In this document: positions 7,501-12,812 of the stretch, piece after piece | Numbering within the stretch: position 1 is the first letter of the stretch | Layout of the letters: every line of letters starts with the position of its first letter | Source of the DNA: JANXSS01 sp043729515 | GTDB lineage: Bacteria > Pseudomonadota > Gammaproteobacteria > Burkholderiales > Burkholderiaceae_D | Reading direction: 5' to 3' | Length of the DNA stretch: 12,812 nt | NCBI GenBank assembly: GCA_043729515.1 | Contig: JAYTLK010000197.1 | Location: 1-12,812 of the forward strand | Notes under the pieces: generated by a model | What the model was told of the DNA's origin: nothing | The model's database searches: none | What the model saw: only the letters and a program-made list of their open reading frames with translations | Made by a program: the position numbers and the translations under genes

Positions 7501-8376
7501 CCGGGTGTTGACCTCCAAAAAATAAAACGCACCGGAGTCGGCGTCAAGCACATATTCGACCGTCCCGGCCGAAAGATAGGACAACGAAGCCGCCAGCCGC
7601 ACGGCTGTGGCCGCCAGGGACCGGCGGACCGTGTCCGACAGCCCCGGCGCCGGCGTTTCCTCGATCACCTTCTGATTGCGCCGCTGGACCGAGCAATCCC
7701 GCTCACCCAGCGACACCACGTTGCCGCGTCCATCGCCGAAGATCTGCACCTCCACATGGCGGGCGCGGATGACGAATTTTTCCAGGTAGATGCCGCCGTT
7801 GCTGAAGTTGGTCTGCGATAGATGCCGGACCGACGCAAAAGCCGCGACAAGCGCATCGTCATCGTGGCACAGGCGCATGCCGATGCCGCCACCCCCGGCG
7901 GTGCTCTTCAACATCACGGGGTAGCCGATGTGCGCTGCCGCCGTGACTGCCTCGGCGGCATCGGCCAGCAAACCGGTGCCTGGCAACAGCGGCACGTCCG
8001 CTGCGGCTGCCAACTCACGCGCGGTGTGCTTCAGGCCAAAGGCCCGCATCTGATGCGGTGTCGGTCCGATGAAGGTGATGCCCTGCGCGGCGCAGGCTTG
8101 GGCAAAGTTGGCGTTCTCGCTCAAGAAGCCGTAGCCGGGATGGATCGCATCAGCGCCGGTGGCCCGTGCGGCCGCGAGCACTGCCTGCGTCGACAGGTAA
8201 CTGTCGGTTGCTGCCGCCGGCCCGATGCAGATTGCCTCGTCGGCCTGGCGCACATGCAGCGACTCGAGATCGGCTTCGGAATAAATGGCCACGCTGGCAA
8301 TGCCGAGACGGCGGGCGGTGCGAATGATGCGGCAGGCGATTTCGCCGCGATTGGCGATCAGGATCTTGTTGAACAT
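4522..8376 (-). CDS. uca: Biotin-dependent urea/guanidine carboxylase (most likely guanidine carboxylase)
   Basis: A single 1284-residue multidomain enzyme that uses ATP and bicarbonate to carboxylate its substrate in the cytosol. Biotin carboxylase domain, about 1-485: FNKILIANRGEIACR start, HPGYGFLSEN, GGGGIGM loop at 161-167, EVNTRLQVEHGVTE at 288-301. Carboxyltransferase halves follow: the KipA/AHS2-like part at about 488-810 (TVQDYPGRLGLWAVG, HPSNIHDNAYAIGSIDFTGD) and the KipI/AHS1-like part at about 870-1090 (GLGDVYLGAP, GYQFVGRT). The biotinyl domain is at about 1210-1280, with biotin-accepting Lys1245 in ESMKMEI. Two extra tracts stand out: about 316-368 in the biotin carboxylase domain and an Ala/Ser run at 667-678. 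The neighbouring DUF1989 genes and guanidine-I riboswitches favour guanidine over urea as the true substrate, because bacterial enzymes in this setting were shown to be guanidine carboxylases. The ATG is fixed by the canonical N terminus; its ribosome site is weak. The gap to the preceding deiminase gene is 73 bp. Confidence 0.94.
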   Translation of the reverse strand: MFNKILIANRGEIACRIIRTARRLGIASVAIYSEADLESLHVRQADEAICIGPAAATDSYLSTQAVLAAARATGADAIHPGYGFLSENANFAQACAAQGITFIGPTPHQMRAFGLKHTARELAAAADVPLLPGTGLLADAAEAVTAAAHIGYPVMLKSTAGGGGIGMRLCHDDDALVAAFASVRHLSQTNFSNGGIYLEKFVIRARHVEVQIFGDGRGNVVSLGERDCSVQRRNQKVIEETPAPGLSDTVRRSLAATAVRLAASLSYLSAGTVEYVLDADSGAFYFLEVNTRLQVEHGVTEAVFGVDLVEWMIRAADAARTDAREDGGQGKAVALGTTSALDTLGAPIEVGAVNSANHWALPAQASLVPNGHAMQLRVYAEDPARSFQPSSGVLTAVEFAAGLRVDTWIERGVTVSPYYDPLLAKLIVHAASREGSIAALATGLATTRIDGIQTNLPYLATILGHAPFRGGMQTTGMLAEMPFRPRTVEILDGGIQTTVQDYPGRLGLWAVGIPPSGPMDAYAHRMVNHLLGNASDAATLEMTLQGATVRFQVDCRIALAGADMQAQLSGADGVARALANWAMHRVKAGEVLRCGAVDGGGVRAYLGFAGGIDVPAYIGSRATFTLGQFGGHGGRALRSGDVLPLAVAEAGIAVPDEAASILADTAGAASAANAASVAMKSALAMHIPCYCTAWEIAVHYGPHGAPDFFTDDDIAAFFAADWQVHFNSSRTGVRLIGPKPRWARPDGGEAGLHPSNIHDNAYAIGSIDFTGDMPVILGPDGPSLGGFVCPAVIVSADLWKTGQLRPGDTVRFICVSVAQAAALREKQEAVFAAPAPATADVASAVAPDASPFALPAKREPATALSAIVAEGTTSDGTPLVYRRAGDDYLLIEFGAPVLDINLRFRVHGLMQAIEAAALPGVIDLTPGIRSLQVHVDHRRLPLATLQSQVAALIAALPSVTDMVVASRIVHLPLAWNDSQTRLAIQKYETTVRPGAPWCPSNIDFIRRINDLDDADAVHDLVFKASYMVLGLGDVYLGAPVATPIDPRHRLVTTKYNPARTWTPENAVGIGGAYLCVYGMEGPGGYQFVGRTVQMWNRYRQTASFRDDKPWLLRLFDQIRFYEVSEEELLAHRRDFPLGRFEVRIEETAFSLAEYNRFLAQESASIAVFQHKQRIAFAAERERWRSSGQADWVSEEAVVDANAEAALAPGCRHLHAVVPGSVWKIVAQRGQLVAGGDTIAILESMKMEIPLAAVCAGVVIEWLVAEGTPVAGGQAIAVLREQPDT
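6350..6385. repeat. Four degenerate 9-bp tandem units inside the carboxylase gene
   Basis: Plus-strand units ctggctgca, ttggcagca, ctggcggca, ccggccgta are in frame and encode the Ala/Ser tract around residues 665-677 (AGAASAANAASVA) between conserved segments of the KipA-like half. The period matches that of the tracts in atzF and in the substrate-binding protein gene. Confidence 0.6.
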
Positions 8377-8449
8377 GCGTCGGCTGGTGGTTGTCTATGG
8401 CTTTTCGGTGATTGGCGTGGTGTGCCGGGATGGCGGCGTACCGATCCCT

Positions 8450-9094
8450 TCATGCGTCCCAGATCAGAAATCGAACCGGCGTAGGATTGTAGGCATTGCA
8501 GGGATTGTTCAGCTGCGGACAGTTCGATACCAGCACCAGGACATCCATCTCGGCCCGCAACTCGACATATTTTCCGGGCGCCGACACGCCGTCCTCGAAA
8601 GTGAGACCACCGGCCTCGGTCACCGGCACGTTCATGAAAAAATTGATGTTCGGGACGATGTCGCGCTTGCCCATGCCGTTGTCGGCATGCGCCAGCGCCA
8701 GCAAATAATTGTCGCGGCAGCTGTGCATGAATTTTTTCTGCAATGCATAGCGCACCGTGTTGCTCTCGGCCGCACAGGCGCCGCCCAGCGAGTCATGGCG
8801 CCCGCAGGTATCGGCCACGATCGTCAGCATCGGTTGGCCCCGATTGGAATACAGGACCGTGTCGGTACCGAGGTAAATGCCGCCCTGGCGCTGAAAGGTA
8901 TCGGTGACGCTGTAGCGCTCGGCGGTGTCATCTGCGCGGTAAAAAATCGTGTCGACCGCCTGATTGCCTTCCAGGTCGACAATGCGCAGCACCTGGCCGG
9001 CGCGCATCGTGTGCAACCACGGTTCGCCTGCAGGCTGTCGCAAGTCGAGCGCAGCGCTGGCTGGGTTGCGCGTGCTTTCACGGAGGAGGTGCAT
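8450..9094 (-). CDS. Carboxyguanidine deiminase subunit, DUF1989 (smaller urea-carboxylase-associated protein)
   Basis: A 214-residue DUF1989 protein of the family long named urea amidolyase/carboxylase-associated protein. In guanidine-degrading bacteria two such proteins (CgdA and CgdB) form the deiminase that turns carboxyguanidine into allophanate; I cannot say from sequence alone which subunit this is. It carries the Cys/His-rich set expected of the metal-dependent, catalytic-looking member: ADTCGRHDSLGGAC (Cys97, His100, Asp101, Cys107), NINFFMNVPV at 149-158, and NCPQLNNPCNAYNPTPV at 191-207. The ORF is open further upstream to 9535, but that part overlaps the preceding gene in another frame and is Arg/Pro-rich. 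The ATG at 9092-9094 follows TAGGACAG at good distance and gives family-like length. It lies 8 bp after the larger DUF1989 gene, so the two are likely translationally linked. Confidence 0.9.
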   Translation of the reverse strand: MHLLRESTRNPASAALDLRQPAGEPWLHTMRAGQVLRIVDLEGNQAVDTIFYRADDTAERYSVTDTFQRQGGIYLGTDTVLYSNRGQPMLTIVADTCGRHDSLGGACAAESNTVRYALQKKFMHSCRDNYLLALAHADNGMGKRDIVPNINFFMNVPVTEAGGLTFEDGVSAPGKYVELRAEMDVLVLVSNCPQLNNPCNAYNPTPVRFLIWDA

Positions 9095-9102
9095 GATCTG
9101 TC

Positions 9103-9909
9103 CTAGCGATAAATCAGGTCGGTGTTGAGGAAAGCCCGGGTGTTTTCCGGGCTGGAGCGGCGGCAGGGGTCGTCGGCTGGCGCAGGGCCGGAGCGCCAGG
9201 CCACCAGCCCGACTTTTTTCGGCGCATACACCGGGTTCGGATCGAGCACATGCGGCGCGGTGGCGATCGCAATCAGGCAATCCATCTCGAAACGCAAGGT
9301 GACGCTGGCGTTCGGCGGTGAATGACCTTCCACGAAACGAAATTTCCCATCGCCGTCGACTGTCACCTTCGAAAACAGGTTCACGTTCGGCACCAGGTCG
9401 CGCAGGCCAAGGCCCCATTTGCCGATCTCGATCAAGAGCGAATCCTTGCCGTTGCGATGCATGGCATTGCGATGCTCCTGGTAGCGCTGTTCGCCGTAAC
9501 GGGCGCGCAAGGAATCGGCATCGGAGACGCCGCACAAGGCGTCATGCCAACCAAGCGTGTCGGCGGCAATCGACGCCATCACATTGCCCATGTCCGAATA
9601 CAGGCCATGGCCCCGGGTCAGGTGCGCGGTGTGCTGGCCTTTCAAGGTGTCGGGCACGTTGAGCCGCTCCAGTCGTTCATCGGCGCGGTACAACAGGATC
9701 GACACGTTGGCGCCGCCATCCAGATCGACGAAGCGCAGACTGGTACCGCGTCGCACCCGGTATGACCAGTGTCCACCGCCCGGGAACAGCTCGCTCCAGA
9801 GAATCGCCGCGCGCTCGAGATCGGGCGCCAGGCGCTCGCCGTAATCCGGCTCGAGCGGCAGCGTGGGTGAGGCGGGCGCAGCCGCAGTCGATGGGTCGAT
9901 GATGTTCAT
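9103..9909 (-). CDS. Carboxyguanidine deiminase subunit, DUF1989 (larger urea-carboxylase-associated protein)
   Basis: A 268-residue DUF1989 paralogue of the downstream protein. The two share the layout VDLDGGANVS / VDLEGNQAVD, YRADERLERLN / YRADDTAERYS, ADTLGWHDALCG / ADTCGRHDSLGG, and VPNVNLF / VPNINFF. The first Cys of the downstream protein's motif is Leu118 here, while His122, Asp123 and Cys126 remain nearby. This suggests the two subunits are not equivalent and may divide catalysis and structure. With the neighbouring carboxylase and allophanate hydrolase it should supply the deimination step (carboxyguanidine to allophanate plus ammonia). The start ATG overlaps the ATPase stop by 4 bp (ATGA), a sign of coupled translation, and the stop is TAG. 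About 25 residues at the N terminus are Pro/Ala-rich and likely disordered. Confidence 0.9.
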   Translation of the reverse strand: MNIIDPSTAAAPASPTLPLEPDYGERLAPDLERAAILWSELFPGGGHWSYRVRRGTSLRFVDLDGGANVSILLYRADERLERLNVPDTLKGQHTAHLTRGHGLYSDMGNVMASIAADTLGWHDALCGVSDADSLRARYGEQRYQEHRNAMHRNGKDSLLIEIGKWGLGLRDLVPNVNLFSKVTVDGDGKFRFVEGHSPPNASVTLRFEMDCLIAIATAPHVLDPNPVYAPKKVGLVAWRSGPAPADDPCRRSSPENTRAFLNTDLIYR

Positions 9910-10823
9910 GTGGGGTCTCCGCGAGGGTCCGCGCTGGCTGCGCGTGTCAGTTTTTCAAGTTGGTCCAGATCGGTGCGCAAGCCGGATGTCGCGCGGATGC
10001 GATCGAGCACCTGCCGCTTCAATGCCGTGAACGCCGGATCGAGTTTCAGCTCCTGCTGGCGGTCAAGGCCGAACGGCACCGTGATGATGGAGTCGATGCG
10101 CCCGGGGCGCGGCGCCATCACGACCACCCGCTGACCGAGATAGAGCGCTTCTTCCGCATCATGCGTGACGAAGATCACCGTGGTTTTTTCCAGCAGATAG
10201 ACGTGCCGTATCAGGTCGTGCATGACCTCGCGGGTCTGGGCGTCGAGTGCGCCGAACGGCTCGTCCATCAACAGCACGTCGGGGCGCACCATCAAGGCGC
10301 GCGCAATCGCCACTCGCTGCTGCATGCCGCCCGATAGCTCGGCCGGATAGGCGTGCGCCACCGGCTACAGGCCCATGAGCGACAGCAGTGCCTCGGCACG
10401 GCCGGCTGCGCGTTCGACGTCGCTCGAGGTGGTGTCGCGCCGGTGGACATTCAAGCGCCGGCAAAACTTGATGTTGTCGATCACGGTCAGCCACGGATAG
10501 AGGCTGTAGCTCTGGAACACCATGGCGCGTTCCGAGCCGGCGCCGTCGACGTCGCGCCCGTTGCATAAAATCCTGCCGTGGCCATATTCTTCCAGCCCGC
10601 CGATGGTCCGCAGGAGCGTCGATTTGCCGCAGCCGGAAGCGCCCACCAGGGTCACGAACTCTCCTGCGGCGATGTCGAGATCGATCTGCTGCAGCGCGTG
10701 GGTGCGACGCGCGCCGTCACCATAGAATTTCTCGAGGCCGCGGATTTCGATTTTCGGCGCCGGTGCCAGGGCGGGTGCGGCAGCCGGGATAACGGACACC
10801 GTCGAATCGGTGAAAATGCTCAC
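9906..10823 (-). pseudogene. ABC transporter ATPase (SsuB/TauB/NrtD type), interrupted by an in-frame amber codon
   Basis: The frame encodes a complete ATPase of 305 codons, but codon 153 (10367-10365) is TAG. The 152-residue front part has Walker A GASGCGKST (61-69) and Q-loop Gln104 in VFQSYSLYPWL. The part after the stop continues in the same frame with LSGGMQQR (163-170), Walker B VLLMDEP (183-189), D-loop GALD and H-switch THD (220-222). So this is a nonsense change, not a frameshift; a CAG to TAG transition would explain it. Both halves look otherwise conserved, so the event is recent, is a sequencing error, or is tolerated by suppression. Neighbouring genes use TAG as a normal stop, which argues against general recoding. 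The start is GTG, 1 nt after the permease stop, and the end overlaps the next gene by 4 bp. The N-terminal 23 residues are Ala/Pro-rich. In a working system it would power import through the adjacent permease. Confidence 0.85.
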
Positions 10824-10824
10824 G

Positions 10825-11814
10825 TCAGGTCCCCCGCCGCAGCCAGCCGAAACAGCGCCGGTGCAACCAGCGAAATGCCTGATCGGTCGCCAGTCCGATC
10901 AGGCCGATCAGCAAGATGCCGGCAAAGATCTTGTCGGTCTGCAGGAACCGTTGTGCTTTCAGGATCGAGAAGCCCAGCCCGGAATTGGCGGCCACCAGTT
11001 CGGCCACCACCAGATAAGTCCAGGCCAGGCCCATCATCTGGCGCAGCGTGTCGAGCATGGCTGGGCGCGCGGCGGGAATCAGGACATGCTTGACGATCTC
11101 GCCGTTGGTCGCCCCCATCGTGCGTGCTGCCTCGACCGGCGCTTCCGGGACTGCGGCAATGTCCTCGCCCAGCATCAGCACCATCTGAAAAAACGTCCCG
11201 GCAAAAATCACCGAAATCTTGGCACTTTCATCGATGCCGACCCACAGCATAATAAGGGGAATGAAGGCTACGGCCGGCAGGTAGCGGCTGAAGTCGGTCA
11301 GGGGTTCCAGCAAGGCCCGCACCGGTGCATAGGTGCCGATGATCACGCCCAGAGGCACGGCGATGATGGCCGAGGCCAGGAAACCGCCGAAGACGCGTGC
11401 AATGCTGATGCCGATGTCGCCGGCCAGGGCGTCGTTCATCAGCCAGTCGATGCTGCGCCGCAGGACCTGCAGTGGATTGGGCAGGAACACGGGATCGACG
11501 CGGCCGCTGGTGGAAAGCCAGCACCAGAACAGAAACGGCAACAGGAATCCAAGGCCAGCAATGGCAAGCGCCACGCGCCGCGGCAGGCGCCCGCGTACAT
11601 CCCAGGCAGAGCGTCGATTGCGCATGCGCTGGCCGCGAGACGGCATCGGCGTGACAAGCAGGCCCGCGGCAACCTGCGCGACGGCGCTCGTTTGCCCGCA
11701 ATCAGCTAGAGAACCGGCTACCTGCAAAGCGGATGCTTCCAAACTGGCCGCCGCACTTGCGGGTGATGAATCATCCGCGAGGCGATTCGTGTGCGACATG
11801 AACGGAAGATGCAT
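10825..11814 (-). CDS. ABC transporter permease (SsuC/TauC type), presumed guanidine importer
   Basis: A 329-residue inner-membrane permease of the BPD_transp_1 family. About six hydrophobic segments can be seen, near residues 82-100, 138-162, 180-195, 200-218, 263-282 and 297-312. The EAA loop that contacts the ATPase reads EAARTMGATNGEIVKHVLIP (about 228-247). I chose the ATG at 11812-11814 because GAGG lies 6 nt upstream; a TTG one codon earlier and an ATG at 11797-11799 are alternatives. The first about 75 residues are polar, Ser/Ala-rich and then Arg-rich, much longer than the usual short cytoplasmic lead. It is the first gene of the main operon, behind a guanidine-I riboswitch and a sigma-54 promoter. 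Substrate is inferred from that control and from the catabolic genes downstream; the family otherwise handles nitrate, sulfonates or taurine. Confidence 0.9.
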   Translation of the reverse strand: MHLPFMSHTNRLADDSSPASAAASLEASALQVAGSLADCGQTSAVAQVAAGLLVTPMPSRGQRMRNRRSAWDVRGRLPRRVALAIAGLGFLLPFLFWCWLSTSGRVDPVFLPNPLQVLRRSIDWLMNDALAGDIGISIARVFGGFLASAIIAVPLGVIIGTYAPVRALLEPLTDFSRYLPAVAFIPLIMLWVGIDESAKISVIFAGTFFQMVLMLGEDIAAVPEAPVEAARTMGATNGEIVKHVLIPAARPAMLDTLRQMMGLAWTYLVVAELVAANSGLGFSILKAQRFLQTDKIFAGILLIGLIGLATDQAFRWLHRRCFGWLRRGT

Positions 11815-11853
11815 CAAAAGCCTCGGAATCGGTCAAAGTCACAAAGGCGAGCA

Positions 11854-11871
11854 GTCACGCAATACCGTGAC
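11854..11871 (-). promoter_or_regulatory. Hairpin just after the second riboswitch (possible expression platform)
   Basis: GTCACG and CGTGAC form a perfect 6-bp stem with a 6-nt loop starting 4 nt beyond the aptamer. No U-tract follows, so it is not a standard intrinsic terminator. It could take part in switching or simply be a leader hairpin. Confidence 0.35.
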
Positions 11872-11874
11872 GGC

Positions 11875-11987
11875 CTCCCGGGCTTTTATCCCTCCGTGTA
11901 GCTGCCAACCGATGCCCATGGCGTCGCCTGCCAGCCGGCTGCTCTCGGACCAGTCATCGCGCATTGCCGGCGCGACCGGAACCCTAG
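11875..11987 (-). ncRNA. Guanidine-I riboswitch (ykkC class) leading the transport and degradation operon
   Basis: Minus strand carries CTAGGGTTCCGGTC, then GACTGGTCCGAGAGCAG, then ACGGAGGGATAAAAGC followed by CCGGGAG, the three invariant blocks of the guanidine-I aptamer. They are identical over the core positions to the copy at 697-815, while the sequences between blocks differ. It ends 60 nt before the permease ATG. As an activating switch it should couple the entire operon to intracellular guanidine. Confidence 0.95.
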
Positions 11988-12051
11988 CATCCCTGCTCGA
12001 GAAGCGACGCCCGCTTGCGCGATCGGTATCGCTTCCTGTCGAACTTTAATC

Positions 12052-12067
12052 AGCAACATTAGTGCCA
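12052..12067 (-). promoter_or_regulatory. Sigma-54 (-24/-12) promoter for the guanidine operon
   Basis: Minus strand TGGCAC-TAATG-TTGCT fits the RpoN consensus with the GG and GC dinucleotides 10 nt apart and a preceding C (CTGGCAC). The predicted start is near 12041, about 54 nt before the aptamer. Sigma-54 promoters need an enhancer-binding activator; for a nitrogen-source pathway NtrC is the obvious candidate. Confidence 0.82.
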
Positions 12068-12118
12068 GCTGAATGCGCTCTTGCAAACCCGTGGACTGCC
12101 TGCGGAACACCGGCAATG

Positions 12119-12175
12119 CCATCCATGCTGGTGCAATTCTGGCGCGATCGCATTATCAATCCCGGATTTGGTGCA
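12119..12175 (-). promoter_or_regulatory. Two NtrC-like half sites upstream of the operon promoter
   Basis: TGCACC occurs at 12175-12170 and again at 12135-12130 on the minus strand, 40 bp apart and in the same orientation. They lie about 90-135 bp upstream of the predicted transcription start, where NtrC enhancers usually sit. The nearer one reads TGCACCAGCATGGATGG, close to the left and central part of the classic dyad TGCAC-N7-GTGCA, but its right arm is poor. Assignment to NtrC is inference. Confidence 0.45.
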
Positions 12176-12198
12176 TTTGCAATCTGCGGCCAACCTGC

Positions 12199-12812
12199 CT
12201 ACACCACGTCGCTGCCGCCAGCCGATTTCGGGTACGCAATCGCAAAGCCGATGATGTCGTCGGCGGCTGGCTCCTTCCACTGCTGCTGCGCAAACCAATG
12301 GCTGAACTCGTTGCGAAACAGCGCCGAGCTCATGTTGGCCACGCCGCCTGCTCGCCCGCTCTTGCGATCCTGCTTGAAACTGGCCTGCCATCGCTGCTGC
12401 TCGAGGTCGTCCATTTCGAGATAGAGCGCATAGGCTTCCTTCGCGCGGGCGGCGAGATAGCGCTGGCGTAACTGCTCCGGCGTCTCGAGATTCGGGTCAA
12501 CCTGTTTTTCGCGTATCGACACCGCCTCGATGGCCACCGCCTCACCGCTCGCATACCCGTTTTTCAGCGCCTGACGGAAGTAGGCCGCCGGCGAGTCGAT
12601 GCGGGTCTTGGCGCTGCTGCCGACCCGCTTCTCGACCATGGCCAGCGTTGCCTCGAGCGTGCCGTCATCGGTGGTCAGCAGATAATTCTCGGCATCGGCC
12701 TGGCCGACACCGAGTTTCATGATCCGCTCCAGCATGGCGCTGTCAAACACCGGCGGCACCGGAAAAGCCAGCGCCGCCTGCTGCGTGGCCTGCACCCTGA
12801 ACTGCAGCCCCA
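12199..12812 (-). CDS. C-terminal part of a likely Rep_3/RepB-type replication initiator; 5' end outside window
   Basis: The frame is open to the right edge (GLQFRVQATQQAALAF) and ends with TAG at 12201-12199, leaving about 204 residues. The GTG at 12793-12795 is probably an internal Val. No catalytic motif is visible. The pattern SPAAYFRQALKNGYA (about 73-87 of the visible part), followed by charged helices rich in Arg, Lys and Gln and a C-terminal FRNEFSHWFAQQQW segment, resembles the C-terminal regions of plasmid replication initiators of betaproteobacteria. The N-terminal winged-helix domains that would prove this lie outside the window. It is not part of the guanidine operon: it ends upstream of the sigma-54 promoter and is separated from the permease by 384 bp. 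Confidence 0.5.
   Translation of the reverse strand, partial: GLQFRVQATQQAALAFPVPPVFDSAMLERIMKLGVGQADAENYLLTTDDGTLEATLAMVEKRVGSSAKTRIDSPAAYFRQALKNGYASGEAVAIEAVSIREKQVDPNLETPEQLRQRYLAARAKEAYALYLEMDDLEQQRWQASFKQDRKSGRAGGVANMSSALFRNEFSHWFAQQQWKEPAADDIIGFAIAYPKSAGGSDVV

Noticed and set aside
9095..9535. Upstream extension of the smaller DUF1989 frame (total open frame to 9535)
   Set aside because: It overlaps the larger DUF1989 gene in another frame, is Arg/Pro-rich without family similarity, and a well-placed ATG with ribosome site exists at 9094.
9906..10361. Back half of the ATPase as an independent gene starting at GTG 10361
   Set aside because: It lacks Walker A, has no clear ribosome site, and continues the upstream frame exactly after the amber codon, so it is better read as part of one broken gene.
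10340..10390. Frameshift in the ATPase
   Set aside because: Codons on both sides of the stop are in the same frame, so only a nonsense change is needed.
11988..12198. Iterons or DnaA boxes next to the putative replication initiator
   Set aside because: No direct repeats of iteron length and no TTATCCACA-like box were found in this stretch; it is better explained by sigma-54 and NtrC-like elements.

Overview
The window is high-GC DNA from a proteobacterium, most likely a betaproteobacterium of the Burkholderiales/Oxalobacteraceae type. This is inferred from protein style and gene content, not from a marker gene. Every recognisable gene lies on the minus strand. Apart from a partial gene at the right edge, the whole window is one guanidine uptake and degradation locus. 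Comparable loci are often annotated as urea carboxylase (urea amidolyase) loci.

Layout in transcription order, right to left. (1) 12812-12199 is the 3' end of a likely plasmid-type (Rep_3/RepB-like) replication initiator. (2) 12198-11815 is a 384-bp control region. It holds two NtrC-like half sites, a near-consensus sigma-54 (-24/-12) promoter and a guanidine-I (ykkC) riboswitch. (3) A tight operon follows: ABC permease, ABC ATPase, two DUF1989 proteins (carboxyguanidine deiminase subunits), a biotin-dependent urea/guanidine carboxylase, allophanate hydrolase and an aldehyde dehydrogenase of the succinate-semialdehyde type. (4) 1001-643 is a second control region (359 bp) with its own sigma-54 promoter and a second guanidine-I riboswitch. 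(5) 642-1 is the N-terminal 214 codons of a periplasmic substrate-binding protein, cut by the left edge.

How it works together (pathway from established knowledge, assignment by context): the SsuA/TauA-type ABC system is the presumed guanidine importer. The biotin enzyme carboxylates guanidine, the DUF1989 pair deiminates carboxyguanidine to allophanate, and allophanate hydrolase releases ammonia and CO2. The aldehyde dehydrogenase has no defined role in this pathway. Sigma-54 promoters imply control by nitrogen limitation, and the riboswitches add a requirement for guanidine, so the locus looks like an AND gate built twice.

Oddities: the ATPase gene has an in-frame amber codon just before its LSGGQ-type signature. 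Three genes carry 9-bp-periodic Ala/Ser/Gly-coding tracts at poorly conserved places, and atzF also has a tandem 24-bp duplication at its 5' end. The two control regions share two short motifs in different order. No tRNA, rRNA, CRISPR, insertion sequence or iteron array was seen.
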